From: CBDFHV01 sp965247705
GTDB lineage: Bacteria > Pseudomonadota > Alphaproteobacteria > Rhodospirillales > CAMCUA01
Length of the DNA stretch: 64,000 bases
NCBI GenBank assembly: GCA_965247705.1
Contig: CBDFHV010000060.1
Location: 9,444 to 73,443 of the forward strand
Direction: 5' to 3'
In this document: one piece after another, positions 42,030-50,962 of the stretch
How positions within the stretch are numbered: position 1 is the stretch's first letter
Layout of the letters: each line of letters opens with the position of its first letter
The notes under the pieces: model-generated
Seen by the model: only the letters and a program-made list of their open reading frames with translations
Told to the model about the DNA's origin: nothing
Database searches by the model: none
Position numbers and translations under genes: made by a program

Positions 42030-43010
42030 ATGCGCGTCGTTACCATTCCCCGCTACGGCGGCCCGGAGGTGCTGACCGTCGAGGAGACACCCGTCCCCGA
42101 GCCGGGACCGGAGCAGATCCGCGTCCGTGTCCGTGCGGCCGGCCTCAACCGGGCCGACTGCCTGCAGCGCCAAGGCCTCTACCCCATGCCGCCGGGCATC
42201 GGCGACAACCCCGGGCTGGAGGTGGCGGGCGAGGTCGACGCCGTCGGCGGCGATGTCACGGAGCACAAGCTCGGCGACCGGGTCCTCGGCCTGGTGGCGG
42301 AAGGCGGCTATGCCGACTACGCGGTGATGGACCGGGGCCTGGTGGTGCCGGTGCCCGAGGGCTGGGACTTTCCGACCGCCGCCGCCGTCATCGAGGCCTA
42401 CTGCACCGCCCACGAGGCCGTGTTCGGCCTGGGCGAGCTTGGAGAGGGTCACTCCGTCCTGATCCACGCCGGCGGCAGCGGCGTCGGCACCGCGGCCGTG
42501 CAGATGGCCCGGCACACGGGCGCCAAGGTCTACTTCACCGCCGGCTCCCAGCGAAAAATCGAGGCCGTGCGCGCCCTCGGCGGCGACGTGGGCATCAACT
42601 ACAAGTCCTACGACTTCGTCGAGGAGGTGTTCCGGGCCACCGACGGCGCGGGCGTCGACGTAATCCTGGATTCCATCGGCGGCGACTATCTGATGCGAAA
42701 CATCGGTTTGCTGAAGGTTACCGGGCGGCTGGTGCTGATCGGCATCCTCGGCACGCCCCATAGCGACTTCGACATCCGCCCCATGTTCCGCAAGCGCCTC
42801 AAGATCTGCGGCTTTACCCTGCGTGCCCAGGCCTTGCCGGACAAGCGGGGCGTCGTCCGCCGCTTCCGGGAACGCTGGCTTCCGCTGCTGGCCGCCGGGA
42901 CGGTAAAGCCCTTGGTGCACGCGGTGATTCCCTTCGCGGAAGTCGCCCGCGCCCATGCTATGATGGAAGCCAACGAGAACGTCGGGAAGATCGTCCTGAC
43001 CCTGGATTGA
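42030..43010 (+). CDS. NADPH:quinone oxidoreductase (zinc-independent MDR family)
   Basis: A 326-residue medium-chain dehydrogenase/reductase. The coenzyme motif is HAGGSGVGTAAVQMA; NRADCLQRQGLYPMPPG and NPGLEVAGEV mark the quinone-reductase (QOR/PIG3) branch, and the structural zinc cysteines are absent. It reduces quinones or enones with NADPH. ATG at 42030 with GGGAGGA before it. It is 107 bases upstream of the first hydantoinase fusion and may share its message. Confidence 0.9.
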   Translation: MRVVTIPRYGGPEVLTVEETPVPEPGPEQIRVRVRAAGLNRADCLQRQGLYPMPPGIGDNPGLEVAGEVDAVGGDVTEHKLGDRVLGLVAEGGYADYAVMDRGLVVPVPEGWDFPTAAAVIEAYCTAHEAVFGLGELGEGHSVLIHAGGSGVGTAAVQMARHTGAKVYFTAGSQRKIEAVRALGGDVGINYKSYDFVEEVFRATDGAGVDVILDSIGGDYLMRNIGLLKVTGRLVLIGILGTPHSDFDIRPMFRKRLKICGFTLRAQALPDKRGVVRRFRERWLPLLAAGTVKPLVHAVIPFAEVARAHAMMEANENVGKIVLTLD

Positions 43011-43117
43011 CGCCGCCCGCTGCATTGATAGAACTCGGGCGCGACAGTTGATTGCGGAAAATTTCAGCAAATTCGAACCGAGCCCATGGGGGACGATTCG
43101 AGAACGAGGAGAACGTG

Positions 43118-46100
43118 ATGTCTACGACTGGTGATCGTTATCGGGTCGGCTTCGATATTGGCGGCACATTCACCGACTTCGTGCTCGTCGACGCACAAAG
43201 CGGGCAGGTCCACCTGCACAAGTGCCTGACCACCCCCGACGACCCCGCCCTGGGCGCCCTGGAAGGCCTCAAGGAACTGCTGGACGCCGCCGGGATCGGC
43301 ATGGCCGACGTGGGTCACCTGATCCACGGCACGACCCTGGTCACCAACGCGCTGATCGAGCGTCGCGGCGCCAAGCTTGCCCTGATCACCACCCGTGGTT
43401 TCCGCGATACCCTGGAGATGGGCACGGAGCAACGCTACGACATCCACGATCTGTTCCTGCTGTTCCCCGAGCCCCTGGTGCCCCGATCCCTGCGACGCGA
43501 GGTGAACGAGCGCATCAACCGGGACGGCGACGTGGTGACGCCCTTGGACCTGGAGCAGGTGCGCCGCGAGGCCCGCAACCTGGCCGCCCAGGGGATCGAG
43601 GCAATCGCCGTCTGCTTCCTCCACGCCTACCAGAACCCGGTTCACGAGCAGGCGGTCAAGGCGCTGCTGAGCAAGGAGTTCCCGCAGTTCGTGGTCTCCA
43701 TCTCCTGCGAGGTGCAGCCGGAACTTCGCGAGTACGAACGGGTTTCCACCACCACCGCCAACGCCTACGTCCAACCGCTCACCGGGTCCTACGTCCGCAG
43801 CCTGACGGAAAATGTCGCGGCTCAGGGATTCACCGGCAAGTTCCACCTGATGCAGTCCTCCGGCGGCCTCGCGGCGCCCGGTGTGGCGTCCGAGTTCCCC
43901 ATTCGGTTCCTTGAATCGGGACCGGCCGGGGGCGGCACGGCGACCGCCTACTTCGGGGCCCAGATCGGCCAGCCGGACGTGATTTCCTTCGACATGGGCG
44001 GCACCACCGCCAAGGCCTGCCTGGTCGAGGACGGCCGTGTGGATGTGGCGCCGATGATGGAGGCGGCCCGGGTGCACCGGTTCAAGAAAGGCAGCGGCCT
44101 GCCGGTGAAGGCGCCGGTGATCGACATGATCGAGATCGGCGCCGGCGGCGGCTCCATCGCCCGGGTGGACGATCTGGGCCTGCTCAAGGTCGGCCCCGGC
44201 AGCGCCGGCGCCGCCCCGGGACCGGCCTGCTACGGTAAGGGCGGCACGGAGGCCACGGTCACCGACGCCAATCTGGTGTTGGGCTATCTGGACCCCGATT
44301 TCTTCCTCGGCGGGCGCATGAACCTGGAAAAGAGCGAGGCCGCCGCCGCCTTGAAGCGCCTGGGCGGCTCCTTGGGCCTGGGCGCGGACGAAGCCGCCTG
44401 GGGCGTTTATGAGATCGTCTGCGAGAACATGGCCGGCGCCGCCCGGGTCCATATTGTCGAGAAGGGCCACGATCCGCGCCGCTATGCAATGGTTGCCATG
44501 GGCGGCGCCGGCCCCGCCCACGCCGCCCGGGTCGCCCGCAAGCTCGGCGTCAAGGAAGTGCTGATCCCGCCGGCATCGGGCGCGGCTTCGGCGCTGGGGT
44601 TCCTGGTCGCCCCGGCCAGCTTCGAGTCCGGGCGTTCCCTGCCCGGGCGCCTGGACGCGTTGGACTACAAGGCCATCAACCGGCTGCTGGAGGAGTTGGA
44701 GGCCGAAGGTCAACGCTTCCTGGCCCAGGCAGGCGTTGCCGAGGACCAGGTCGTCGTTCGCCGGGTCGCTTACATGCGGCTTCTGGGTCAGATGCACGAA
44801 ATCAGCGTGCCCCTGCCCGACAAGGCCCTCGGCGATGGCAACCTGGATCAGGTTCGCAACGCCTTCGTCGATGTCTACACGCGGCTCTATACGCACCTCT
44901 ACGAGGGCGCCGAGATCCAGGTGCTTAACTGGCGCGTCGTCTGTTCGGGCCCGACGCCCCAAGTGGACGTCACCCGGCAGGTCGGCGGCACCGCCAGCGG
45001 GGAGGCCCGCAAGGGCAGCCGCATGGCTTACTTCGCCGACACCGGCGGCGCCGTCGACACGCCCGTCTACGACCGCTACGCCCTGGCCCCCGGCGACCGG
45101 CTGGAAGGCCCCGCCATCGTCGAGGAGCGGGAGGCGACGACCATTCTGCCCCCCGGCGACGTCCTGACCGTGGACGACCACATGAACCTCCGCATTACCG
45201 TCCATTATGCCGCGGCCCTGGACATCGTGGTTCCCGAGGGCATGGCGGTCACCGAGGCCGCGGCCCGCATCGAGAGCGATCCGGTGGGCCTGGAGATCAT
45301 GTGGAGCCGCCTGATCAACATCACCGAGGAATGTTGGTCGACGGTGATCCGCACCGCGTTTTCGCTGATCATCGGCGAGGCACAGGACTTCGCCTGCGAA
45401 CTTCTCGACGCCAAGGGCCGGCAACTGGCCCACTCGCCGCGGGCCATGCCGGTGTTCAACCTGACCCTGCCCCGGGCCATCGCCGCCATGCTGGAGAAGT
45501 ATCCCGCGGAAACCCTCAAGCCCGGCGATGTGCTGATCACCAACGACCCCTGGCGCCTGGCCGGCCATCTGTTCGATGTCCTCATCGCGGTGCCGTCCTT
45601 CTACAAGGGGCGTATGGTCGCCGTCACCGGGATCGTCGGCCACGTGGCCGACATCGGCGGCACCACCGACAGCATGAACGCCCGCGAGATCTACGAGGAA
45701 GGGATACAGATCCCGCCGCTGAAGTTTTACAAGGAAGGCGTCCTCAATCAGGACGTCGTGGACCTGATCGCCGAGAACGTGCGCCTGTCGGACCAGGTCC
45801 TGGGCGACCTCCACGCCCTGGTATCCGCCGGCCGCCTGGGCGCCGAGCGGGTGGTCGAGTTCATGGACGACTATGGCCTGCGGGACCTGGAAGCCCTCGC
45901 CATGGTGGTCCAGGGGCGGGCCGAAAAGGCCATGCGCGACGCCATCCGTGAAGTTCCCGATGGGGTCTACACGGGCGAGATTTGGAACGACGCCCTGGGC
46001 GATCCGGAATGCTTCCCGGTCCGCATCACCGTCGCCGACGACGAGATCGACGTGGATTACGCGGGCACGCCGCCCCAGCACCCCCGTGGGGCCAGCAACT

Positions 46101-47005
46101 CCACCCTCAACTACGCCCAGGCCCACACCGCCTATCCCCTCAAGTGCATGCTGACGCCCGACGTACCCGGCAACGCCGGCTGCTACAGGCCGTTCCGCAT
46201 GACCGCGCCGGAGGGCAGCATCCTCAACTGCACCCGCCCGGCGGCGGTGAACAGCCGCGTGCGCTCCGGCTGGTACCTGGCCCCCAATATCTTCAACACC
46301 CTGGCCGAGGCCATGCCGGACAAGGTCAAGGCCTTCACCGGCCTGCCCAATTCGGGCCGCTACTACGGCTACGATGGGCAGGGAAAGCTCTACAACGACC
46401 ACCTGTTCCAGGGCGGCGGCCAGGGTGCTTCGACCCATCACGACGGCAAGTCGGGGCTGCTGTGGCCGACCAGCGCGGCCAACACCTCGGTCGAGATGTT
46501 CGAGGCCCGGGTGCCCATCCTTGTGATGGAAAAGACCTATGAGACCGATAGCGGCGGCCCCGGCCGCAACCGGGGCGGCCTGGGTCAGCAGTTGCGGACG
46601 CGCAAGCTCTACGACGACAATCTGCCCACCAACGTGTTCCTCTATCCCAACAACGTGCTGGTGGATCAGCCGGGCCTATTCGGCGGCAAAACGGGCAAGC
46701 GATCCCATGCCGGAGTGACCAACGAGAAGGGCGAGCTGTTGACCGACGTGGGCGTGGGCGCCCTGGTCAGCCTGCACACCCCCGATCATATCGCTGGGTT
46801 TACCATCGGCGGCGGGTCCGGCTTCGGCGAGCCTACCGAGCGCCCCATCGAGGACGTGCAGGCGGACCTGGACAACGAATACATCTCCGTCGCCGCCGCC
46901 GAGCGAGACTATGGCTGCGTCGTGGACGCCGACGGGCGCATCGATGTTCAGGCGTCGGAAGCGCGGCGCAGGGAGATGGCGAGCGCTCTGGTGCCCGCGC
47001 AGTAG
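43118..47005 (+). CDS. Fused hydantoinase A-B protein (5-oxoprolinase-like), first copy
   Basis: A 1295-residue protein with HyuA then HyuB in one chain, as in eukaryotic and some bacterial 5-oxoprolinases. Residues 1-700: VGFDIGGTFTDFVLVD, GTTLVTNALIERRGAKLAL, VISFDMGGTTAKACLV and GAGGGSIARVDDLG (HyuA). Residues about 725-1295: EIMWSRLINITEECWSTVIR, TNDPWRLAGHLFDV and the glycine-rich GFTIGGGSGFGEP (HyuB). ATG at 43118 with GAGGAG before it. Expected to hydrolyse a cyclic amide such as oxoproline, hydantoin or a methylated derivative with ATP. Similar to the second fusion at 50963 but clearly not identical. Confidence 0.92.
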   Translation: MSTTGDRYRVGFDIGGTFTDFVLVDAQSGQVHLHKCLTTPDDPALGALEGLKELLDAAGIGMADVGHLIHGTTLVTNALIERRGAKLALITTRGFRDTLEMGTEQRYDIHDLFLLFPEPLVPRSLRREVNERINRDGDVVTPLDLEQVRREARNLAAQGIEAIAVCFLHAYQNPVHEQAVKALLSKEFPQFVVSISCEVQPELREYERVSTTTANAYVQPLTGSYVRSLTENVAAQGFTGKFHLMQSSGGLAAPGVASEFPIRFLESGPAGGGTATAYFGAQIGQPDVISFDMGGTTAKACLVEDGRVDVAPMMEAARVHRFKKGSGLPVKAPVIDMIEIGAGGGSIARVDDLGLLKVGPGSAGAAPGPACYGKGGTEATVTDANLVLGYLDPDFFLGGRMNLEKSEAAAALKRLGGSLGLGADEAAWGVYEIVCENMAGAARVHIVEKGHDPRRYAMVAMGGAGPAHAARVARKLGVKEVLIPPASGAASALGFLVAPASFESGRSLPGRLDALDYKAINRLLEELEAEGQRFLAQAGVAEDQVVVRRVAYMRLLGQMHEISVPLPDKALGDGNLDQVRNAFVDVYTRLYTHLYEGAEIQVLNWRVVCSGPTPQVDVTRQVGGTASGEARKGSRMAYFADTGGAVDTPVYDRYALAPGDRLEGPAIVEEREATTILPPGDVLTVDDHMNLRITVHYAAALDIVVPEGMAVTEAAARIESDPVGLEIMWSRLINITEECWSTVIRTAFSLIIGEAQDFACELLDAKGRQLAHSPRAMPVFNLTLPRAIAAMLEKYPAETLKPGDVLITNDPWRLAGHLFDVLIAVPSFYKGRMVAVTGIVGHVADIGGTTDSMNAREIYEEGIQIPPLKFYKEGVLNQDVVDLIAENVRLSDQVLGDLHALVSAGRLGAERVVEFMDDYGLRDLEALAMVVQGRAEKAMRDAIREVPDGVYTGEIWNDALGDPECFPVRITVADDEIDVDYAGTPPQHPRGASNSTLNYAQAHTAYPLKCMLTPDVPGNAGCYRPFRMTAPEGSILNCTRPAAVNSRVRSGWYLAPNIFNTLAEAMPDKVKAFTGLPNSGRYYGYDGQGKLYNDHLFQGGGQGASTHHDGKSGLLWPTSAANTSVEMFEARVPILVMEKTYETDSGGPGRNRGGLGQQLRTRKLYDDNLPTNVFLYPNNVLVDQPGLFGGKTGKRSHAGVTNEKGELLTDVGVGALVSLHTPDHIAGFTIGGGSGFGEPTERPIEDVQADLDNEYISVAAAERDYGCVVDADGRIDVQASEARRREMASALVPAQ

Positions 47006-47024
47006 GCCGCAAGCGAAACTTCAC

Positions 47025-47117
47025 TGTCGTTGCCGGACTTGTTCCGGCAACCCATTTCGCCGCCATCGTGAAGTCCGGCCTTGACCATGGGTGCCCGGAA
47101 CAAGTCCGGGCACGACA
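47025..47117. repeat. Dispersed palindromic repeat pair (copy A)
   Basis: TGTCGTTGCCGGACTTGTTC and its partner ending GAACAAGTCCGGGCACGACA flank about 30 bases. The whole element recurs in reverse orientation at 49674-49766. It lies between convergent genes and fits REP-like alphaproteobacterial intergenic repeats. Short open frames across it are artefacts. Confidence 0.65.
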
Positions 47118-47141
47118 AAAGGGAGAGCGTCATCACCCGCC

Positions 47142-47172
47142 AGCCGAGCGGGTTTGAACCCCGCCCCTACGG
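47142..47172. repeat. REP-like GC palindrome at the CoA-transferase 3' end
   Basis: GAGCGGGTTTGAACCCCGCC followed by CCTACGG belongs to the GGGCGGGTYT-AGACC family seen at 1496 and 31335. It supplies the stop codon of the CoA-transferase gene that ends at 47167. Confidence 0.5.
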
Positions 47173-48354
47173 CCCGAAAATGACGCCGTCTTCGATCAGC
47201 GCCCGCACCCGGTCATCGTCGAAGCCGATGTCGGTGAGGATCCGCCGGCTGTCGTGGCCAATCTCGGTGGGCATGCCCCGATAGGCGGGGGCCTCGCCGT
47301 CGTAGCGCAGGGGATGGGTGACGATGGTGGCCTTTCCCGTGCCGACGGGGATTTCCTCGAGGCAGCCGTTGTGGATGACCTGGGGGTCCTTACGCAGGTC
47401 ATCGTAGTCCTGCACTCTTTCGTACCACACGCCGTGGGCGTCGAAGGCGGCGGCCACGGCATCGAAGGCGCGATCCTTCAGTTCTTCCGCGACGGCGCGG
47501 GCGTAGCGGTCCCGTTCGGCGTAACGGTCGATATCGTTGAGTGCCCGCAAGGCATCGCTGTCCAGGGCCTCGGCCACATTGCCGGCGTCGTTCATGGACA
47601 TCGCCACATGTCCATGAACGAGGGCATACACCCCGTAGGGCGCATCGTGGTACCAACTCCCGACGTGGGAATCGTGGTCGAAGACGTCGCCGGGGACGGT
47701 ACGGGCGTAGTACTTGGTCAGCGCTTCGCACTGCAGGTCGATGCCGGCGTTGAGCAGGCTGGCCTCCACCCGTGTCCCCTCGCCGGTCTGCTGGCGGCGC
47801 ACGAAGGCGCCAAGAATGCCCATGGCCAGCAGCGCCGCCCCGTGCTGGTCGACCACCGCCGCCCCGACCACCCGGGGCCCCGACCGCCGATCGCCGGTGG
47901 ACGCCATCAGGCCGGTCCTGGCCTGCATGAGGAGGTCCTGGCCCGGCCGGTCCTTCATCGGCCCGGTGGCCCCCAGCCCGGTGGCGGAGGCATAGATGAT
48001 CCCGGGCTTAACGGCCTTTACCGCATCGTAGCCCAGACCCAGCCGGTCCATGACGCCGGGGCGGAAGTTCTCCACGATGACGTCGGCCCAGGCGACCAGC
48101 TTGTCCATGACCTCGCGGGCGGCCGGTTTCTTGAGGTCGATGGCGAGGGCTTTCTTGTTGCGGTTGGCGCACAGCAGGAAGGCGCTGACCCCGTCCACAT
48201 AGGACCGCCCGCCCGCCCAATGGCGCTCGAAGGCGCCCCCGGGCGGTTCCACCTTGATCACCTCGGAGCCCAGGTCGGCCAGGTACTGGGTGCAGGCCGG
48301 ACCTTGCAGGTAGTGGCAGAAGCTGAGCACCCGCAGTTGAATGTTCATGGCCAT
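47167..48354 (-). CDS. Class III CoA-transferase (CaiB/BaiF family), first copy
   Basis: A 395-residue enzyme. VIVENFRPGVMDRLGLGYD and RPGQDLLMQARTG, with the catalytic Asp (D140) that forms the acyl anhydride, are family hallmarks. It moves CoA from a donor thioester to an acid, activating a carboxylate for breakdown. ATG at 48354 (GAGGGGAG upstream). It is 26 bases from the paralogous gene behind it; both have Asp140 in the same motif, and pairs of such genes often make two-subunit enzymes. Convergent with the hydantoinase fusion. Confidence 0.9.
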   Translation of the reverse strand: MAMNIQLRVLSFCHYLQGPACTQYLADLGSEVIKVEPPGGAFERHWAGGRSYVDGVSAFLLCANRNKKALAIDLKKPAAREVMDKLVAWADVIVENFRPGVMDRLGLGYDAVKAVKPGIIYASATGLGATGPMKDRPGQDLLMQARTGLMASTGDRRSGPRVVGAAVVDQHGAALLAMGILGAFVRRQQTGEGTRVEASLLNAGIDLQCEALTKYYARTVPGDVFDHDSHVGSWYHDAPYGVYALVHGHVAMSMNDAGNVAEALDSDALRALNDIDRYAERDRYARAVAEELKDRAFDAVAAAFDAHGVWYERVQDYDDLRKDPQVIHNGCLEEIPVGTGKATIVTHPLRYDGEAPAYRGMPTEIGHDSRRILTDIGFDDDRVRALIEDGVIFGP

Positions 48355-48380
48355 GGCGTCCGCTCCCCTCTTCGCCCCGA

Positions 48381-49595
48381 TCAACCGGCTACCGGGCCAT
48401 CGGCGGCGTGGGTGGCGATCACCCCGTCCCGCTCCAGGTCGGCGATGCGCGCCGCGTCGTAGTCGAGCCCGGCCAGGATCTCGCGGGTGTGGGCGCCCAG
48501 GTGCTGGGGCGGCAGACGCACGTCGGGCCGCTCCCCGTCGTAGGTCAGGGGATGGGCGACGACCCGGATCGGCGCCCCGGTGACTCCCGGCAGGGTGACG
48601 AACGAGCCGTTGTGGGCGATCTGCGGGTCCGACTGGATGTCTTCCAGGTCCTGGACCGGGGCAATCCAGACGGCCGGGTGGTCGGCCAGGTGTTCGAGCC
48701 AAGCGGCGGTCGCGCGTTGGCCGACCGCGTCGACGACCAGGGGGTAAATCTCCTCCCGGCGGGAGAAGCTTTCGGCCTCCGAATAGGCGGCCACCGCCGG
48801 CAGGTCGAATGCGGCCGCCAATGCCTTCATGTTGGTCATGGAGATCGCCAGCCAGCCGTCACGGGTGGCGTAGATCCCATAGGGCGCCGGGCTGAACCAG
48901 GCGGCGATATTGCCCGGTCCGCGCATGGACGACGCCCGGTGGCCGTTGATGTAGCAACCGATGGATTCCAACTGCAGGTCCAGCCCCGACGACAGCAGAT
49001 CCACGTCCACCCGGCAGCCCTTGCCGCTTTTGCTCCGACCCAGCAGGGCGGAAACGATGCCGAGCGCCAACAGCGCCGCGCCGTGATGGTCGACGATGGT
49101 GGGGCCCACCGGCACCGGCGGCCCATCGGAACTGCCCGTCGTGGCGGCGATGCCCGACAGGGCCTGGGCGAGCATGTCCTGCCCCGGACGTTCCTTGTAG
49201 GGCCCATCGCGGCCGTAGCCGGTGGCCGCCGCGTAGACGATCATCGGGTTCAGCGCCTTGCAGTCCTCGTAGCCCAGGCCCAGCTTTTCCATGGTGCCCG
49301 GGCGGTAGTTCTCCATCACCACATCGGCGGTCTTGACCAGGGCCTGGGCGATCTCCCGGCCCTCGGGCGCTTTCAGGTTCACCGCCAGGCTTCGCTTGTT
49401 GCGGTCGACGTTGATGTGATTGACGCTCTGGCCGTCGATGAACAGGTTGCCCACCGCCCAGTTGCGTTGGAAAGCCCCGGTCACCGGCTCGACGGCGATC
49501 ACGTCGGCGCCCAGGTCGCCCAGGGTCTGCGCCGCCGCCGGCCCCATGAGCATGTGGTTGAAACTGAGAACTCGATAGCCGTCAAGCAGGGTCAT
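48381..49595 (-). CDS. Class III CoA-transferase (CaiB/BaiF family), second copy
   Basis: A 404-residue paralogue of its neighbour. VVMENYRPGTMEKLGLGYED and RPGQDMLAQALSG carry the catalytic Asp at residue 140 of the protein started at 49595. That ATG is preceded by GGGAG; a GTG three codons upstream is possible. Two adjacent catalytic copies mean either two separate substrates or an alpha/beta enzyme. Substrates are not predictable; dicarboxylates such as mesaconate, succinate or formyl groups are common. Confidence 0.9.
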   Translation of the reverse strand: MTLLDGYRVLSFNHMLMGPAAAQTLGDLGADVIAVEPVTGAFQRNWAVGNLFIDGQSVNHINVDRNKRSLAVNLKAPEGREIAQALVKTADVVMENYRPGTMEKLGLGYEDCKALNPMIVYAAATGYGRDGPYKERPGQDMLAQALSGIAATTGSSDGPPVPVGPTIVDHHGAALLALGIVSALLGRSKSGKGCRVDVDLLSSGLDLQLESIGCYINGHRASSMRGPGNIAAWFSPAPYGIYATRDGWLAISMTNMKALAAAFDLPAVAAYSEAESFSRREEIYPLVVDAVGQRATAAWLEHLADHPAVWIAPVQDLEDIQSDPQIAHNGSFVTLPGVTGAPIRVVAHPLTYDGERPDVRLPPQHLGAHTREILAGLDYDAARIADLERDGVIATHAADGPVAG

Positions 49596-49673
49596 GGGAG
49601 GCACTCCCGAGGCGTGAGGTGAGAAGCCGTTCTAGGTATGGAGGACATCGCACCGCAAGGCACGCCCCTCTCC

Positions 49674-49766
49674 TGTCGTGCCCGGACTTGTTCCGGGCAC
49701 CCATGGATCATCGCAGACTCCGTGCGTGTGGCACCATGGGTTGCCGGAACAAGTCCGGCAACGACA
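49674..49766. repeat. Dispersed palindromic repeat pair (copy B)
   Basis: TGTCGTGCCCGGACTTGTTC at the left and GGAACAAGTCCGGCAACGACA's 20-base core at the right: the reverse-complement arrangement of copy A at 47025-47117. It lies between the second CoA-transferase gene and the epimerase gene. It has no coding content of its own. Confidence 0.65.
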
Positions 49767-49802
49767 CCCTTGGGGGGGCGCGAAAAAAAATGGCGTTTCG
49801 CG

Positions 49803-50837
49803 TCAAATCGCCTGCATCCAGGTGTCCGACAGGGTATAGCCCTCGGGGAAGGGGTCCGTGGGGTCGTAGCCGTACTGGTAGATGCCGGTGGTCCAGGCCT
49901 GCCCGGCGATGGTGACGATCACCGCCGGCTTGCCGCCCACCTTGGTGGTGCCGATTACGGTGCCATCGAAGTGGGTGCCGATGACGGACTCGTGGTCCAG
50001 CACTTCGCCCTTTTTGATTTGCTTGCGGGCGTGCATGACGGCGAGGCGCGCCGTGGTACCGGTGCCGCAAGGGGAGCGATCCAAGCGCCCCGGCGACACC
50101 ACGGTGGCGTTCTTGGCCCGCACACGACCGCCCCGCCGGCGCACCGGCCCCATAATGGTGGTAATGGTGACGTCGCGGATTTCCGGGTTTTCCGGGTGAA
50201 CGACGGAGAGCTGATCGTTGGCCGCTTCCTTGAGCTTCTGACCGACAACGCAGATGTCGCGCGCCTCGTCGGGTCTGAGGGCGAAGCCCAGATCCGCCGC
50301 GTCCGCCTGGACGAACATCATGCCCCCATAGGCGATGTCGGTGCGCAGCGTGCCCAGGCCCGGCACCTCCAGCATGGCGTCGAGATAGAGCGGGAAGGCG
50401 GGCACGTTGGTGAGTTGGACCTGGGTCACCTTGCCGTTCTTGCAGCGGCATGTGACCTCGATCAGGCCGCCCGGCGCCTCCAGGGTCAGTTTGGTGACCG
50501 GTTCCACCATCGGCAGCATGCCGGTCTCCAGCAGCACCGTCGCCACGCAGATGGTGTTGGAGCCCGACATGGGCGGGTATTCCGTCGACTCCATGATGAT
50601 GTAGCCCATCTGCGCCTGGGGATTGTTGGAGGGCAGGACCAGGTTGACGCTGTTGGGGGCACCGCCCCGGGGCTCGAAGATCAGGAACTTCCTGAGCCCG
50701 TCCATGTGCCGTTCAAAGTGGCGCTTCTTGTCGAACATGGTCTTGCCGGGCACGTCGCCGACGCCACCGACCACCACCTTGCCCACCTCGCCCTCGGCAT
50801 GGGCGCCAACGACCGTGATCGTGCGGCTCCAGCGCAT
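49803..50837 (-). CDS. Proline racemase/hydroxyproline epimerase family protein
   Basis: A 344-residue protein of the proline-racemase superfamily. The second catalytic Cys is kept (C257 in DRSPCGTGTTARLAV) but the first motif, normally MCGHG, is MSGSNTI with Ser at residue 91. Subfamilies with Ser/Cys pairs include 4-hydroxyproline 2-epimerases, those with Cys/Thr are 3-hydroxyproline dehydratases. Here the following His is also replaced, so the exact reaction is open. The fused dehydrogenase at 26 kb and DHDPS-like lyase at 13 kb resemble parts of a hydroxyproline route. ATG at 50837. Confidence 0.82.
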   Translation of the reverse strand: MRWSRTITVVGAHAEGEVGKVVVGGVGDVPGKTMFDKKRHFERHMDGLRKFLIFEPRGGAPNSVNLVLPSNNPQAQMGYIIMESTEYPPMSGSNTICVATVLLETGMLPMVEPVTKLTLEAPGGLIEVTCRCKNGKVTQVQLTNVPAFPLYLDAMLEVPGLGTLRTDIAYGGMMFVQADAADLGFALRPDEARDICVVGQKLKEAANDQLSVVHPENPEIRDVTITTIMGPVRRRGGRVRAKNATVVSPGRLDRSPCGTGTTARLAVMHARKQIKKGEVLDHESVIGTHFDGTVIGTTKVGGKPAVIVTIAGQAWTTGIYQYGYDPTDPFPEGYTLSDTWMQAI

Positions 50838-50962
50838 GTTCCCCTCCCCCGTTGGCCCGTCGCGTCAATTCGTGCGGCGGTCGCCTTGACCCCGCGCGAC
50901 GACTTGGACACCATCAACCGTCTGTTCGCAACCCTTCCTCCCCCATCGTCTGGATCTTCGCC

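Noticed and set aside
43064..46441. A 1125-codon open frame on the minus strand
   Set aside because: It is antisense to the first HyuA-HyuB fusion, which has clear family motifs throughout; long antisense frames are common in GC-rich DNA.
46948..47136. Small open frame with CRNKSGND-type protein
   Set aside because: It is a translation of the dispersed palindromic repeat, as is the similar frame near 49619-49915.
49674..49766. CRISPR-like repeat
   Set aside because: Only two palindromic units with no regular spacers or cas genes.
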